From positions 7,626,001 to 7,690,000 of the forward strand of contig NZ_JACHMP010000001.1 in the NCBI RefSeq assembly GCF_014204985.1: a stretch of DNA of 64,000 nucleotides, read 5' to 3'. The notes beneath the pieces were generated by a model, which was not told the DNA's origin, did no database searches, and saw only the letters and a list, made by a program, of their open reading frames with translations. Made by a program: the position numbers and the translations under genes. The first letter of the stretch is position 1, and every line of letters begins with the position of its first letter. This DNA is from Streptosporangium becharense (lineage in GTDB: Bacteria > Actinomycetota > Actinomycetes > Streptosporangiales > Streptosporangiaceae). Below, piece by piece: positions 1 to 7,855 of this stretch.

Positions 1-254
1 TGGTCAACGTCGGCGCCCCCGCCGAGCCGCTGAGCCTCAACGTGTTCTCCCTCATCGGCGCCCGGCGCTCCTACGCCGGATCGATGATCGGCGGCATCGC
101 CGAGACGCAGGAGATGCTGGACTTCTGTGCCGCACACGGCATCGGCGCCGACATCGAGCTGATCCCGGCGGACCGGATCAACGAGGCCTACGGGCGTGTC
201 CTGGCCTCCGACGTCCGCTACCGGTTCGTCATCGACACCGCCACCCTCGGCTGA
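1..254 (+). CDS. Zinc-dependent alcohol dehydrogenase, C-terminal part
   Basis: The gene enters from the left edge and reads in frame from base 3 to a TGA at 252-254, giving about 83 residues. The visible part starts with [19 protein letters not shown], goes through [25 protein letters not shown] and ends [11 protein letters not shown]. This is the last part of the Rossmann domain plus the closing catalytic-domain strands of the cinnamyl-alcohol/YahK-type NAD(P)-dependent zinc alcohol dehydrogenases. Zinc ligands and the GxGxxG motif lie outside the window, so the call rests on the tail only. It is convergent with the recombinase gene. Confidence 0.8.
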   Translation, partial: VNVGAPAEPLSLNVFSLIGARRSYAGSMIGGIAETQEMLDFCAAHGIGADIELIPADRINEAYGRVLASDVRYRFVIDTATLG

Positions 255-347
255 CGCGCGGCGCGACCGATCCGCACGCTCCTCACCCGGCCCGATCGCC
301 CCCCCCCGGGACCGATCCGCCGCAGGCGCTCCGGCCCGGTGCGACTG

Positions 348-366
348 CGGGGCGGGCCCCGCCCCG
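348..366. terminator. GC hairpin between convergent genes
   Basis: CGGGGCGG and CCGCCCCG form an 8-bp perfect stem around a GCC loop. It lies between the end of the alcohol dehydrogenase (254) and the end of the recombinase gene (473), where a bidirectional terminator is expected. There is no T-tract, as is common in actinomycetes. Confidence 0.4.
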
Positions 367-472
367 GCACGTCACAGGTGACCACCGGTGGCGGGCGGGC
401 GGGAGCGGACGCGGCAGGGCGGGGGAGCGTGGTGTGCGGATCCATCGCGTCCAACGGATCGACGACCCTGCG

Positions 473-1534
473 CTACCCCGAAGCCGACGGCCCCCGAAGC
501 AGCGGATGCGAACGCATCGCCACCTCCAGCTCCCCGGGCAGCTCGTCGCGGTAACGCCCCAGCGTCGCCAGATCACTGTGCCCCAGCACCCGGCGCACCG
601 CGTCCATGTCCACGGCGTCGGCCAGCAGATGCGTCGCCGTGGTGTGCCGCAACCCGTGCGGAGTCACCGAGCGCCGCCGATCCGGCTCCACCCGCCGCTG
701 CACCCGGTCGATCACCGCCTGCACATCTCCCCGCGCCAGCCGCCTGCCCCGCCACGACAACAACAACGCCTTGTCCGGCGAATCCCCCCGCCCCCGCGCG
801 AGATACTCCTCCAGCGCCCGCGCCACGTCACCCGGCAGCGGCACGTCCCGCGTCCGGCCCCCCTTGCCGAAGATCCGCCAGTACCGCACCCCGTCGTTGG
901 TGTAGAAATCCTCCACGTTCGCCCGCACCAGCTCCGACACCCGCGGCCCGATCGTCGACAACATCAGCACGATCAGCCCGTCACGCGACTCGGTACGCTG
1001 ATCCCTGCGCCGGGCCCGGCCCGCTCCCGAAGCCGCCCCGCCCGCGGGCGTCCCGCCGTCCGCGCCGTCCCCGCCCAGCTCCCGCGCCGCCCCGATCAAC
1101 CCCTGGGCCTGCTCCCGGGTCAGCGCCCGCCGCTCGGCCCGCAGGCCGCCGCGCTCCCTGGCCGTCACCGTCGCCGCGGCCATCGGGTTGATCTGCACCC
1201 ACCCGGCCAGCACCGCGTGCTTGAACAGCGCCGACACCGACCGCCGGAACCGCGCCTGGGAGGAGGCCGACTGCCCCCCCTCGCCATCCCGGCCGGCCCG
1301 CCGCCCGTCCGGCTTGCGGGCGAAGGCCAGCAGGACGGCGTCGACGTCCTCACCCGTCATGTCGTCCAGCACCACCCGCTCACCCGCCAGCCGCACGAAG
1401 GTCGCCACATCCCGCGCGTACACCTCCGCCGTCGACATCGACAGGGCACCGGTGGAGACCTTCGCCCGCACCAGCTCCACATACCGGTCGGCCGACTCCG
1501 CCACGCTGAGACGGTTCACCTCGACTGGCCGCAT
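473..1534 (-). CDS. Tyrosine recombinase (XerC/D-like integrase)
   Basis: A 353-residue site-specific recombinase. The N-terminal SAM-like core-binding domain (roughly 10-110) precedes a low-complexity Gly/Ala/Arg linker. The catalytic domain then carries the full set: Arg in TIGPRVSELV, Lys in FGKGGRTRDVPL, HxxR in TPHGLRHTTATH, His in LGHSDLATL and the nucleophilic Tyr in LGRYRDEL. The start MRPVEVNRLSV (ATG, 1532-1534) is chosen because upstream sequence reads as Arg/Gly-rich noise and GGAGGGAAGG lies upstream. No phage or plasmid genes flank it, so it may be a solitary chromosomal recombinase or the residue of an integrated element. No att site was recognised. Confidence 0.85.
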   Translation of the reverse strand: MRPVEVNRLSVAESADRYVELVRAKVSTGALSMSTAEVYARDVATFVRLAGERVVLDDMTGEDVDAVLLAFARKPDGRRAGRDGEGGQSASSQARFRRSVSALFKHAVLAGWVQINPMAAATVTARERGGLRAERRALTREQAQGLIGAARELGGDGADGGTPAGGAASGAGRARRRDQRTESRDGLIVLMLSTIGPRVSELVRANVEDFYTNDGVRYWRIFGKGGRTRDVPLPGDVARALEEYLARGRGDSPDKALLLSWRGRRLARGDVQAVIDRVQRRVEPDRRRSVTPHGLRHTTATHLLADAVDMDAVRRVLGHSDLATLGRYRDELPGELEVAMRSHPLLRGPSASG

Positions 1535-1810
1535 GATCCGCGCGTCACCTTCCCTCCGACACCGGCCACGGGGCCACCCGGGCCGCACCACGCACCCTCG
1601 CCGTCCGCCCCGGCCGCCGGCGCCCACCGCGTCGTGGCGGCGCCCACCGAGGGAGGGCGGGGGAGAGGCTCCCGCGCACGACGCCCCCGCCCGGCCGACG
1701 ATCACGCCCATCCCACCACGGTAGAGGAACACCCGCACGTCGGGCTCACGGATCCGTCCCGGGGATCGGCCCCGTCCCGGACGACGTCCCGCGAGACCAC
1801 GGGCAGATGT

Positions 1811-2119
1811 TCACCGATATCCGGGCTCTTGCGACCCGCGGAGCCGCCGTCGCCGGCCACGGAGTCCCTCCAGCGCAGCGGCGACCTCACCGACCTGCTC
1901 GGGCCGCCGGGTGCACCAGTCGGAGACGTCGTCGAACCATCGGTTCCAGACGGCGCAGACAGCGTCGGCGGTGATCTCTTCCTCACCGCGCACCAGAGCG
2001 GTGAGATCACCCACCTCGGAGTCGTACTCGTCTTCGGGAGCCCCCATGCCCAGCAGGCCTTCGGGGTCGTATCGATTGATCAGTACACGGACGGCGGCGG
2101 CCACCTGATCATCAGTCAT
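1811..2119 (-). CDS. Small acidic protein, DUF1871-like motif
   Basis: A 102-residue protein starting MTDDQVAAAVRVLINRYDP (ATG at 2117-2119). The core NRYDPEGLLGMGAPEDEYDS resembles the 'WDP...LL...PxDEYdxE' pattern that I associate with the DUF1871 family of small proteins of unknown role. The C-terminal half is helical with WNRWFDDVSDW and ends in a basic tail (GRRRRLR). No operon partner is evident: the recombinase is 277 bases downstream on the same strand and CBM48 is divergent. Function unknown; family assignment tentative. Confidence 0.6.
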   Translation of the reverse strand: MTDDQVAAAVRVLINRYDPEGLLGMGAPEDEYDSEVGDLTALVRGEEEITADAVCAVWNRWFDDVSDWCTRRPEQVGEVAAALEGLRGRRRRLRGSQEPGYR

Positions 2120-2407
2120 GACTCCAGCATGCCTCGCGGCAGCCGGGCCTCCGCCGCGATCGCTCCCGGCCGTGATCGCTGCCGGCGGCGGGCGGGCACG
2201 CGGCAGCCGACGGCCCGGCTGCGCCGGCCCGGGCTCCGGGGCGGGGGAGGGGCGGTGAACCCCCAACACGCCGATAAAACGCCTATAACGCTGGAAAAGG
2301 TGAAAGGGCCGTGAATAGTCTGTTACAGCACGCGTTCCCCCCTACCGCGCCGCCCCGCCGGCCACGAAGCTGACCTCACCGCCACCACCCGGGGAGGACC
2401 ACCACCC

Positions 2408-2683
2408 ATGCTCAGGCGCACACCGCTGTTCGGCCGCAAAACCCGCGTCACCTTCACCCTGCCCGCCGACCGGCCCGCCGGTGTCGTCAGCGTCGTCGGC
2501 GACTTCAACGGCTGGGAGCCCGGGCTGCACGAACTACGCCGCCGCCGCAACGGCCGGCGAACCGTGTCGGTCATCCTGCCCGCCGGCACCCACCGCTTCC
2601 GCTACCTGGCCACCGGCGGCCTCTGGTTCGACGACGACACCGCCGACCACATCGACGACCACGGCAGCATCATGCACCTGTGA
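2408..2683 (+). CDS. Stand-alone CBM48 / isoamylase early-set domain protein
   Basis: A 91-residue protein that is almost entirely one carbohydrate-binding module of the AMPK/CBM48 type. Signature stretches are VTFTLPADRPAGVVSVVGDF followed by NGWEPG, then the closing strands LPAGTHRFRYLATGGLWFDD. The FNGW motif and the HxFRY strand are typical of glycogen- or starch-binding early-set domains. No catalytic domain is attached, so it is probably a glycogen-targeting or regulatory subunit. GGGGAGGACC precedes the ATG. It is convergent with the membrane-protein gene that ends 57 bases downstream. Confidence 0.8.
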   Translation: MLRRTPLFGRKTRVTFTLPADRPAGVVSVVGDFNGWEPGLHELRRRRNGRRTVSVILPAGTHRFRYLATGGLWFDDDTADHIDDHGSIMHL

Positions 2684-2740
2684 CCCACCGGCCACGGCAC
2701 CGGCCACCCACCCGCCGCCCCGCCCACCACCGGACCAGGC

Positions 2741-4282
2741 CTACCTCCGCACCGGGCGCCGCCCCACCCGCCCGGCGCACAGGTACGGCCGGGCGAGAGC
2801 GAGCGCGAGCCCGGTGAGACCGACCCCCAGATACACCGGGGCCAGATGCTCGAAACTCGTGTAACCGATGAGCACGTGCACCACGACGGCGGGCAGGAAA
2901 CCCGCGGCCGCGGCGAGGGCCAGCGACCACCACACCCACGACTCGCCGCGACGCCACCCCCACATGCCGAGCAGGACGACCGCCAGCGCGACGGCCATGA
3001 GAGCACCACCGAAACCGGCGCGATCATGGGCGACGAACGGCACCAGCCGCGGGTTGACCGCGTCCAACCGGCCGGCGTCGGTTCCCAGGAACACCAGGTC
3101 GGTCGGGACGAACACCCCGGTGAGACCCACGACGGAAACCACGGCCCCTCCCACCAGCAACCCCGAACCGACCACGATCATCAAGAACTGTCCGACGAGA
3201 GCCCGCCGCCGCAGCCGCTCCGGCCCCTCCGGCCGCACCCTCCACCGCCGCCGCACCGGCCGCCAGGTGGCCAGCAGGAACATCGGCGACAGCACCACCG
3301 TGACCACGGCGTGCAAAGGCTCCACGAAACCGGTGCCCAGAAAACAGAACAGCGTGGAGAAGGCGACCAGGCCGGAGACGAGATACGCCCTACGCGCCCA
3401 CCCCCACCCCCTCCGCAGACCTCCCCACGCCAACCCCGCGTACAGCACACCGATCGCCACCATGGTGCCGGCCATCGTGATCCGGTCATGCTGCAAGAAA
3501 GGCACCAGAGCCGGGGTGACGGCACCGAGATGGTGGAGATCCATACCGAGGTAGTCCTCGTCGTACCACAGCAGCACCGGCCCGACCGTGATCACGGCGG
3601 CACCCAGCCCGGCGCCGATCATGCCGAGCCCGACCAGCAGCCCCCACCACCACCGCGGCCAGCGCCGCGGATCCGCAGTGATCTCCCGCAGCCCGGCCGG
3701 CGCCTCAGCAGGCGCCTCGGCCGAGATCACCGCCTCGATGACCCGCTGGAACCAGCCGGGCCCCGCGGCCACCAGCACCGCGGGCATGGCCAGCACCGTC
3801 ACCGCCGGATCGGCCAGCGCCGCCGTGGCGCGCGCCACGGCGGGATCGGCGAGCCGGACCACATCCGGCTCGTCCCCGACGACCACCCGGTCGACGTACG
3901 GAGCCAGCCGCGCCGCCACCTCGGGCACGGACGCGCGGACGATCACCCGGCAGCGCCGGCCGGCAACGGCCCGGTGCACCAGCGGCACATCGGCCGGGGC
4001 GACCGGCCCGACCTCGATGACACCGGCACCCTGAACCGGCAACGCCCGAATCGCGTCGCGGGCGAACTCGACCGGAACGACCGCACCGAGCCGCACCGCC
4101 ACATCCGCCGGGGGACGGGGATGATCGAACAACCCCGCGACGAGCCTGGCCCCTCCGGGCAGGGAGGTCAGCGTGGCCAAGGCCCGCAACGCCGCCCGCT
4201 GCGACCGCCGCCGGCCCACGACAGCCGCCGCGAAAGCCCGCAAGGGATGATAAGTCCAGTCCGGCACGCCTTCCAGGGTCAC
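2741..4282 (-). CDS. Membrane protein with decayed DHODH-like N-terminus and duplicated TM module
   Basis: A 513-residue protein in two parts. Residues about 1-190 are soluble and follow the outline of class 2 dihydroorotate dehydrogenase (HPLRAFAAA..., a PVG-like PGGARLVAGLF, then a GAGVIEVGPV strand), but the FMN/catalytic motifs are not recognisable. Residues about 200-510 hold around eight hydrophobic helices in two similar halves: first copy DEDYLGMDLHHL, TPALVPFLQHDR, WGGLRRGWGWAR; second copy TDLVFLGTDAGRL, NPRLVPFVAHDR, WGWRRGESWVWW. This indicates internal duplication of a four-helix unit. Function unknown; an enzymatic role for the head looks unlikely. Monocistronic. Confidence 0.65.
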   Translation of the reverse strand: MTLEGVPDWTYHPLRAFAAAVVGRRRSQRAALRALATLTSLPGGARLVAGLFDHPRPPADVAVRLGAVVPVEFARDAIRALPVQGAGVIEVGPVAPADVPLVHRAVAGRRCRVIVRASVPEVAARLAPYVDRVVVGDEPDVVRLADPAVARATAALADPAVTVLAMPAVLVAAGPGWFQRVIEAVISAEAPAEAPAGLREITADPRRWPRWWWGLLVGLGMIGAGLGAAVITVGPVLLWYDEDYLGMDLHHLGAVTPALVPFLQHDRITMAGTMVAIGVLYAGLAWGGLRRGWGWARRAYLVSGLVAFSTLFCFLGTGFVEPLHAVVTVVLSPMFLLATWRPVRRRWRVRPEGPERLRRRALVGQFLMIVVGSGLLVGGAVVSVVGLTGVFVPTDLVFLGTDAGRLDAVNPRLVPFVAHDRAGFGGALMAVALAVVLLGMWGWRRGESWVWWSLALAAAAGFLPAVVVHVLIGYTSFEHLAPVYLGVGLTGLALALARPYLCAGRVGRRPVRR

Positions 4283-5709
4283 ACACCCGCACGCCGGCCG
4301 AGAACCGGGGCCATGGCGCGCAACACCACACCCGCCGGGATCAGCCGGGCCGCGGCATCGCGCAGCGACACCGCCGGCGCCACGGAGGTCAGCCGGCGGG
4401 CCTTCGGCCGGCGGTCGGGCCCCGGCGTCCGGCCGGGTGGTTCTGCGGGCGGGGGACGAGCCGGCGCCCGGGTGTCCGCGGCCAGGCCTGGTCCGGTACG
4501 GGCGGCGCGGGCGGCGGTCCTCCGATCCCTGGTCCGGGGGGCGAAGCCGACGGCACCGACGGCGTCATGGACGCGTCAGGAAGCTCGAAGGGGGAGTCCA
4601 CGCAAATGATGCATAAGTGCGATTATGCATCAAAAGTGGAGGAACCCCAGATCGCGGAAGGGGTTCGGCCAGCCCGTCCGTCGCGCCGCAGACCGTCCGC
4701 CGCGAACCGCACGACGACGATCGCCGCCCGCTCGCACAACCGCCCGCTCGCACGCCGGCGGACACGACATCCGGGCCTCACCGCGACGAGAGCCGCGCCG
4801 CAGGGACGACCCCGGCCTGGCCGTGTACGCGGCCGAATCCACCCGGCCTGGCCGCACACTCGATCACCGGCTTTCGGGCCGCCGTCGTCGCCGCGAGCCG
4901 GCTACGGGCCGATGTGCGCGGGTGACGGTCCCGGATCGCGCCGGACCCGCTTTCGCGCTCACCTGAGGGCCGCCGGACCGAAGCTCGCCGGACCGGCGTC
5001 GATCCCGCCGATCCTGTCATCCCGCGGGTTCCGCGCGGTGTTCGGTGCGGTGTCGCGCCGGACGGCTCGGGGTGACGGGAACGCGAATGAGCCGGGTGCG
5101 GTCGTCCCCCGGTTTTCCCCGGGTCCGGCCCGGGTGGTTGCGATCGTTCGAGGAAACCGTTGCCGCACTACGCGGTTCTGGCGAAAGCCTCACAAAATGG
5201 ATACCGAGGACCTCTATCGTTATACCGGACAGAATCCACCTTCTGTCTGGTTACGCCTGACTCCCGGCCGACCGCCGGATGGGACGCCGCAGCTACTGCG
5301 ATGACCGCGGGCCGCGAGATGGTGTGCGCCTTCGTGCTCGGCTCGGTGCGGCTCTCGCTCGACCCGGTCCCGCTCGACCCGCGCTTGCGGCGCGAGCCTC
5401 GGCGAGGCGCGATGTTCGATCGCGGCGGGACCGCCGCCCTCTCGCGTCGGCGGGATGCCGGCTGGGAACTCCCCCGTCGCGCCGCCGGCGGGTCCTCCCC
5501 TGGATCGTCCCGCCTCACCGATGCTCCGGGTGACCCGGCGGATCGCGCCGCCGCCCATCAGGGAGGTGTCATGCGTACCCACTCCCCCGGCCATGCGGCC
5601 GCTGCCGCGCGTGTGCGCGAAGGTTTGGGCATTCCTGGGCGGCGCGGTGTTCGCTCTGGCCGTCACCGGCGCCATGCCGCGCGTCGTGCCGCACCGCCCC
5701 GTCGGTGGG
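4283..5709. other. Gene-poor 1.4 kb stretch
   Basis: No reading frame here shows a recognisable domain, sensible composition and a credible start together. Open frames are Arg/Pro-rich noise on both strands. The only clear structure is the AT-rich inverted repeat at 4607-4632. Around 5140-5260 the DNA is noticeably less GC-rich (for example around ATGGATACCGAGGAC), which may mark decayed or inserted sequence. Confidence 0.5.
4607..4632. promoter_or_regulatory. Orphan perfect inverted repeat, operator-like
   Basis: TGATGCATAA and TTATGCATCA are perfect 10-bp arms around the 6-base spacer gtgcga. The AT-rich palindrome stands out from its GC-rich surroundings and has the size of a dimeric repressor site (GntR/TetR type). 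No convincing gene starts next to it: the nearest is the membrane-protein gene, whose start is 325 bases away and transcribed leftwards. The target is therefore unknown. Confidence 0.5.
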
Positions 5710-5757
5710 TCATGGGATGGGGTCGAGAACGAAGACCGGAATGTCACGATTAGTTAA
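5593..5757 (+). CDS. Possible small exported peptide (uncertain)
   Basis: A 54-residue frame with a basic start (MRPLPRVCAKV) and a hydrophobic stretch WAFLGGAVFALAVTGA, like a signal or anchor segment. There is no good ribosome site before this ATG. A better one (GGGAGGTGTC) precedes an ATG at 5571 in a different frame that gives an Arg-rich product, so either a frameshift is present or neither is real. The 3' end overlaps the next gene tail-to-tail. Low confidence. Confidence 0.2.
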   Translation: MRPLPRVCAKVWAFLGGAVFALAVTGAMPRVVPHRPVGGSWDGVENEDRNVTIS

Positions 5758-6147
5758 CTTTTGATACTTTTCGTAGTCGGGCCAGGTCCGCACGGCCATG
5801 GCCCACCACTTCTCGCGCTCCTCACCCTCGACGCGGCGTGCGACGTAGTCGCGGGCGACCGCGCCGTCCTGCAACGAGACGTGCGGGTCGGCCGTGATGT
5901 TGTGGTACCAGAAGGGGTTCGTGGGTGCTCCCCCCTGGGAGGCGACGACGGCGTAGCGGGTGCCGTCGGAGATGCGCATCAGCGGCGTCTTGCGGATCTT
6001 CCCGGATCTGGCGCCCCTGGTGGTGAGGATGACGACGGGGCGGCCTTGCAGGGTGTCGCCCTCCGCACCGCCGGTGCGTTCGTAGAGCTCCACCTGCTCG
6101 GCGACGAAGCCGACCGTGCTGGGTTCGTACTCGCCGATCAGTGGCAT
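5710..6147 (-). CDS. F420-dependent (Ddn-type) nitroreductase-family oxidoreductase
   Basis: A 145-residue split-barrel protein of the deazaflavin-dependent nitroreductase family (mycobacterial Ddn relatives). Visible family features are the GRPVVILTTRGARSGKIRKT segment with TPLMRI, then YAVVASQGGAPTNPFWYHNI and the ADPHVSLQDG strand. Members bind F420 and reduce quinones or other electrophiles. The start MPLIGEYEP (6145-6147) is preceded by GAAGGAACCGCC; upstream sequence is His/Pro-rich noise. It lies 104 bases beyond the ferredoxin reductase on the same strand, so it may be the last gene of the P450 operon. Confidence 0.8.
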   Translation of the reverse strand: MPLIGEYEPSTVGFVAEQVELYERTGGAEGDTLQGRPVVILTTRGARSGKIRKTPLMRISDGTRYAVVASQGGAPTNPFWYHNITADPHVSLQDGAVARDYVARRVEGEEREKWWAMAVRTWPDYEKYQKLTNRDIPVFVLDPIP

Positions 6148-6251
6148 GGCGGTTCCTTCATGGTGGTGTGGGTGGGCGGGGTGCGGGGCTGGTGTGGTCC
6201 GGGTGCTGTGCGCTCGCCGGATGCGGCGATGCCCGCTTCGGCGGATCGCCG

Positions 6252-7517
6252 TCACCGGGGTGTCCGGGCGGCGGCGAGGTGTTCTTTCAGTGACAGACCG
6301 GTGTCCGCGGCCGTCACCCGCGGCAGGGGGGTCTCCTCACCGAGGGCCCGGCGTACCGCCAGGAAGTCGGCGGGGCTGTTGAGGCATTCGGCGGCGACCA
6401 GTCGTGAGCCCCGATAGCGCAGTGTCGTGTGTTGTCCGGGGCGTCGGCCTGTGCGGAGCACGATCTCGTCGTCCGGCCGGGCCAGTCCGGCGATCTGCAG
6501 TTTGAGGTTTCCCTGGTCGGACCAGAACCATGGGACGCTGCGGTAGGGGCGGTGCAGGCCGGTCAGCGTGCCGGCGGCCGAGGTGGCCTGCTCGACGGCG
6601 TTGTCGACGCTTTCCAGCCGTAGCCGGACGGTGCCGTCCGACGCGGGGGAAGGGTCGGGGAGGTTCGCGCAGTCCCCTACGGCGATGGTGTGGCCGTCGG
6701 AGGCCAGGCAGTGGGCGTCCACGACGATTCCGTTGTCGCAGTGCAGGCCGGCGGCGCGGGCGAGTTCGTCGCGTGGTTGGGCGCCCACGCCGATGACGAC
6801 GAGGTCTGCGGGCAGTTCGTCGCCGTCGTCCAGTTCGACCGCCGTGATCGTGCCGTTCGTGCCGCGCAGGCGGAGCGGGCGTACTCCGGTGCGGATCCGT
6901 ACTCCGGCGGCGCGGTGCGCGGTTGCGACGATCTTTGCTGTGGCCGCGCTGACGACGCGGTTCATCAGTGTGGGTGCGGCTTCGACCACCGTTGTGGGCA
7001 CGCCGGCCGCCGTGGCGGTGGCGGCCACCTCCAGGCCGATGAAGCCGCCGCCGATGACGACCAGGGCGGTGGCGGTGGTCAGGCGTTGGGCGAGGGCTTG
7101 CGCGTCGTGGAGGTCGCGTAGTGTCAGCACGCCGTCGAGGTCGGCGTGCTCGATCGGCAGGTGGCGGGGGCGTGCGCCGGTGGCCAGCGCGAGGCGGTCG
7201 AACCTCCAGCGGCGGCCGGTGGCGGCGGTGGCCGTGCCGGTTCCGTCGCCGGCCAGTTCGATGTGGTCGATGTGTTCGTCCACTACCAGGTCGATGCGGT
7301 GCTGGGTGTAGTAGGCGTCGCTGCGTAGCGCGAGTGACGACAGCGGGGTCTGGCCTTTGAGGAATGTCTTGGACAATGGGGGGCGGGTGTAGGGGGCGTG
7401 TGGTTCGCCTCCGATGAGGGTGATGGGTCCTTTCCATCCCTGGTCCCGGGCGCTGCCGGCGAGGTGGGCGCCGGCTTGGCCGGCGCCCACGATGAGCAGG
7501 TGGGGTGTGGTGTTCAC
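6252..7517 (-). CDS. FAD-dependent ferredoxin (putidaredoxin-type) reductase
   Basis: A 421-residue NAD(P)H-dependent reductase feeding electrons to the adjacent ferredoxin. The FAD motif LLIVGAGQAGAHLAGSAR is at the N-terminus, PYTRPPLSKTFLKG follows, the NAD-binding motif ALVVIGGGFIGLEVAATA is central, and the second FAD motif HTIAVGDCANLPDP comes later. Layout and length match putidaredoxin and rubredoxin reductases. The GTG start (7515-7517) overlaps the ferredoxin stop as GTGA, implying translational coupling. Together with the two upstream genes it forms a complete class I P450 electron chain. Confidence 0.92.
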   Translation of the reverse strand: MNTTPHLLIVGAGQAGAHLAGSARDQGWKGPITLIGGEPHAPYTRPPLSKTFLKGQTPLSSLALRSDAYYTQHRIDLVVDEHIDHIELAGDGTGTATAATGRRWRFDRLALATGARPRHLPIEHADLDGVLTLRDLHDAQALAQRLTTATALVVIGGGFIGLEVAATATAAGVPTTVVEAAPTLMNRVVSAATAKIVATAHRAAGVRIRTGVRPLRLRGTNGTITAVELDDGDELPADLVVIGVGAQPRDELARAAGLHCDNGIVVDAHCLASDGHTIAVGDCANLPDPSPASDGTVRLRLESVDNAVEQATSAAGTLTGLHRPYRSVPWFWSDQGNLKLQIAGLARPDDEIVLRTGRRPGQHTTLRYRGSRLVAAECLNSPADFLAVRRALGEETPLPRVTAADTGLSLKEHLAAARTPR

Positions 7518-7855
7518 AGCTGGGCTTCCGGGATGGTCACGTGGACTTCCTGGCCCTCGCGCAGGATGAGCTGGCATGACAGGCGGGAGTTGTCCTGGCG
7601 TTCGGTGGCGGCGCAGTCGAGCATCTCGTCCTCGTCGTCGCCGACGGGGGGGAAGTCGTCGGTGTTCTCCTCGGCGAGGAAGACGTGGCAGGTCGCGCAC
7701 GATAGGGAGCCGCCGCACTGGCCGACGATGCCGGAGACGCCGTTGCGGACCGCGGTCTGCATGACGGAGTCGCCGGCGGTCGCTTCCAGGGCTGTCTGGC
7801 GGCCGTCGGGCTGGGTGTAGAAGATTTTCGGCAACGCGCTGCTCTTTCCGTTCAC
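7514..7855 (-). CDS. [2Fe-2S] ferredoxin, adrenodoxin/putidaredoxin type
   Basis: A 113-residue vertebrate-type ferredoxin. Cluster ligands are visible in GQCGGSLSCATCHVFLA (C-x5-C-x2-C) with the fourth Cys in RLSCQLIL. The acidic surface DDEDEMLDCA before the last ligand is the usual docking face for the P450 and reductase. GTG start; both ends overlap neighbours by four bases (GTGA), so P450, ferredoxin and reductase are probably made in fixed proportion. Confidence 0.93.
   Translation of the reverse strand: MNGKSSALPKIFYTQPDGRQTALEATAGDSVMQTAVRNGVSGIVGQCGGSLSCATCHVFLAEENTDDFPPVGDDEDEMLDCAATERQDNSRLSCQLILREGQEVHVTIPEAQL

Noticed and set aside
4389..5747. Several 60-250 codon frames on both strands
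   Set aside because: All are Arg/Pro/Ala-rich with no motif, and they overlap each other in several frames as expected for random GC-rich DNA.
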